From contig NC_066836.1 of NCBI RefSeq assembly GCF_001640805.2, positions 778,568 to 842,567 of the forward strand: DNA of 64,000 bases, read 5' to 3'. How positions within the stretch are numbered: position 1 is the stretch's first letter; each line of letters begins with the position of its first letter. Shown here piece by piece: positions 61,369-64,000 of this stretch. The notes beneath the pieces are model-generated. The model made no database searches and was not told the origin of the DNA. It was given only the letters and a program-made list of their open reading frames with translations. The position numbers and the translations under genes are program-made. This stretch comes from Lates calcarifer (Eukaryota; Chordata; Actinopteri; Centropomidae).

Positions 61369-61483
61369 GCTTTAAGTTCACAGTAGCCTTTTTACTTATT
61401 TATTATTGACAAAACTTAAAATAGAGAACAAAACCAAACTCCTGTAACTTTACATATGTTGAAGTGTTATTTATTTTATTTGT

Positions 61484-61525
<42 letters not shown>

Positions 61526-62344
61526 AGTCATTTGTCTCTGACAGTAAATCACAGCCTGCAGCTCTGAGGTTTCTCTCTTCTCTCCTGCTGTGGATTGTTT
61601 CCATTTGTAAACTGTATCCTGAGGCTGCAGGTGAGACACACCCTGAACCTCAGACACACACTCACACACACGCACACACACATTATGATCCATCACACAC
61701 ACCCTGCCAATACCTGCTTACACACTCAAACACTTTCCCCACCGCACCGATCTGCACAAATACATCGCCGCAGGCTTCAACACACACTCACACACACTCA
61801 CACACACTCACAGAGCCACGCCTGGCCTGTTCCTGTTGCCGTGTCAACACCACACCCTGAACACACACACGTTAACAACACCTGGCTGGATTTCTCAACT
61901 CTGAGTTCACTCTTCAGCTACACTAACTGTGTGTCTGTGGAATGTAACTAAGTACTGCAGTAACTGTAGTCGAGTACTCGACTTTACGACCACGTCTCTG
62001 TTTTTAACCTTTAACAGCTCCTCCTTTATTTCCACCTGAACACGTTCAGGACTCTGACGTTCCTCTGTCTCCAGCTGCCATGTTGTATTTTAGGAGAAAG
62101 TGGTTTGTTTTGCTCCAAGAAGACAAAGAATTATCACTTTAAAAGCTGATTTCATTTGTGTGATGTTTTTATATCTGCAGGGATAACTAACAACAATCTA
62201 ATATACAGAAAGACACGTCTAATTAATGGAAACTGAATTCAGCTGTGAGACGCTCTGCTGCTGGTCGACGAACGAGGAACAGCAATTAGATTATCAGGAG
62301 TTTAGTTTCAGAGTGAAGAGAGCAGAGTCAATTCAGACTGTTCA

Positions 62345-64000
62345 GACTGTGGAGGTGGAGGTGGAGGTGGAGGTGTAGAGGTGGAGGTGGAGGTGTAGAG
62401 GTGGAGGTGTAGAGGTGGAGGTGGAGGTGTAGAGGTGGAGGTGTAGAGGTAGAGGTGTAGAGGTAGAGGTGGAGGTGGAGGTGTTCAGACTGTGGAGGTG
62501 GAGGTGTAGAGGTGGAGGTGTAGAGGTAGAGGTGTAGAGGTGTAGAGGTGGAGGTGTAGAGGTGGAGGTGGAGGTGTAGAGGTGGAGGTGGAGGTGGAGG
62601 TGTTCAGACTGTAGAGGTGGAGGTGTAGAGGTGGAGGTGGAGGTGGAGGTGTTCAGACTGTGGAGGTGGAGGTGTAGAGGTGGAGGTGTAGAGGTGGAGG
62701 TGTAGGAGGTGGAGGTGGAGGTGGAGGTGGAGGTGTTCAGACTGTAGAGGTGGAGGTGTAGAGGTAGAGGTGTAGAGGTGTAGAGGTGGAGGTGGAGGTG
62801 TTCAGACTGTGGAGGTGGAGGTGTAGAGGTGGAGGTGTAGAGGTGGAGGTGGAGGTGGAGGTGTAGAGGTGGAGGTGGAGGTGTAGAGGTGGAGGTGGAG
62901 GTGGAGGTGGAGGTGTTCAGACTGTAGAGGTGGAGGTGTAGAGGTAGAGGTGTAGAGGTGTAGAGGTGGAGGTGTAGAGGTGGAGGTGGAGGTGTAGAGG
63001 TGGAGGTGTAGAGGTGTAGAGGTGGAGGTGTAGAGGTAGAGGTGGAGGTGGAGGTGTTCAGACTGTGGAGGTGGAGGTGTAGAGGTGGAGGTGTAGCGGT
63101 AGAGGTGTAGAGGTGGAGGTGTAGAGGTGTAGAGGTGGAGGTGTAGAGGTGGAGGTGTTCAGACTGTGGAGGTGGAGGTGTAGAGGTGTAGAGGTAGAGG
63201 TGTAGAGGTGGAGGTGTTCAGACTGTGGAGGTGGAGGTGTAGAGGTGTAGAGGTGGAGGTGTTCAGACTGTGGAGGTGGAGGTGTAGAGGTGGAGGTGTA
63301 GAGGTGGAGGTGGAGGTGTTCAGACTGTAGAGGTGAAGGTGGAGGTGTAGAGGTGGAGGTGTAGAGGTGGAGGTGTTCAGACTGTGGAGGTGTAGAGGTG
63401 TAGAGGTGGAGGTGTTCAGACTGTGGAGGTGGAGGTGTAGAGGTGGAGGTGGAGGTGTTCAGACTGTGGAGGTGGAGGTGGAGGTGTAGAGGTAGAGGTA
63501 GAGGTGGAGGTGTAGAGGTGGAGGTGGAGGTGTTCAGACTGTGGAGGTGGAGGTGTAGAGGTGGAGGTGGAGGTGGAGGTGTTCAGACTGTGGAGGTGTA
63601 GAGGTGTAGAGGTGGAGGTGGAGGTGGAGGTGGAGGTGTTCAGACTGTAGAGGTAGAGGTAGAGGTGGAGGTGGAGGTGGAGGTGTTCAGACTGTAGAGG
63701 TAGAGGTAGAGGTGGAGGTGGAGGTGGAGGTGTTCAGACTGTAGAGGTGGAGGTGTAGAGGTGGAGGTGTTCAGACTGTAGAGGTGGAGGTGTGGAGGTG
63801 GAGGTGTAGAGGTAGAGGTGGAGGTGTTCAGACTGTAGAGGTAGAGGTAGAGGTGGAGGTGGAGGTGGAGGTGTTCAGACTGTAGAGGTGGAGGTGTAGA
63901 GGTGGAGGTGTTCAGACTGTAGAGGTGGAGGTGTGGAGGTGGAGGTGTAGAGGTAGAGGTGGAGGTGTAGAGGTGGAGGTGTTCAGACTGTGGAGGTGGA
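62345..64000. repeat. G-rich GGAGGT/GTAGAGGT minisatellite with TTCAGACTGT punctuation
   Basis: At least 1.65 kb of GGAGGT and AGAGGT hexamers, mostly grouped as GGAGGTGTAGAGGT, interrupted many times by the 10-bp word TTCAGACTGT. Similar words just before 62345 (TTCAGACTGTTCAGACTGT) look like the seed. The array runs off the right end of the window. The plus strand is almost free of C except in the punctuation word. Confidence 0.97.

Larger units (their letters stand above)
60338..62340. other. Upstream region of lamc2 with repeats
   Basis: Presumed lamc2 promoter side. It contains a TG microsatellite (about 60569-60628), a 57-bp duplicate of a sequence near nmnat2, a palindromic element (61092-61368), another TG tract (about 61486-61522) and CACACT-rich sequence to 61.9 kb. 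No TATA box or further gene was identified. Confidence 0.5.

Overview
The window comes from a vertebrate nuclear genome, almost certainly a teleost fish (ray-finned, percomorph-like by feel). Genes are split into many small exons with GT-AG introns. Dinucleotide microsatellites and fish-type palindromic repeats are abundant. The three large genes keep the neighbourhood LAMC2-NMNAT2-SMG7, which I recall from human chromosome 1q25. No bacterial features, CRISPR array, rRNA or tRNA were seen.

Region 1 (1-19.1 kb, minus strand) is the delta end of a T-cell receptor alpha/delta locus. Read in transcription order (right to left) it holds three D-delta segments in tandem cassettes (19.05, 18.2 and 17.06 kb). 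Next comes a complete D-J-C cluster (D 14.93, J 14.5, C exons 11.96-10.79 kb), then a second complete D-J-C cluster (D 9.68, J 9.26, C exons 5.67-4.77 kb), and last two J-alpha segments at the left edge. D segments carry a 12-spacer signal on the V side and a 23-spacer signal on the J side. J segments carry 12-spacer signals, so the 12/23 rule is satisfied throughout. Each C-delta has an Ig-domain exon, a short hinge exon with one cysteine, and an exon encoding a transmembrane segment with Arg and Lys. Two TRDC genes, each with its own D and J, is the most interesting feature here. No V segment was found.

Region 2 (19.1-23.2 kb) is intergenic plus the probable 3' UTR of smg7. It contains a partial D-cassette copy and two unexplained hydrophobic ORFs.

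Region 3 (23.2-36.4 kb, minus) is smg7, a nonsense-mediated-decay factor. All 23 coding exons could be placed and give 1203 codons in continuous phase. Region 4 (38.3-47.5 kb, plus) is nmnat2, an axon-survival NAD+ synthase, in 11 coding exons giving 307 aa, head to head with smg7. Region 5 (51.0-60.3 kb, minus) is lamc2, the laminin gamma-2 chain, in 21 coding exons giving 1133 aa, tail to tail with nmnat2. The last 1.65 kb is a G-rich minisatellite running off the window.

Exon coordinates were derived by hand from splice motifs, phase continuity and remembered human orthologues. They are internally consistent (summed lengths divide by three) but were not checked by alignment or transcripts.
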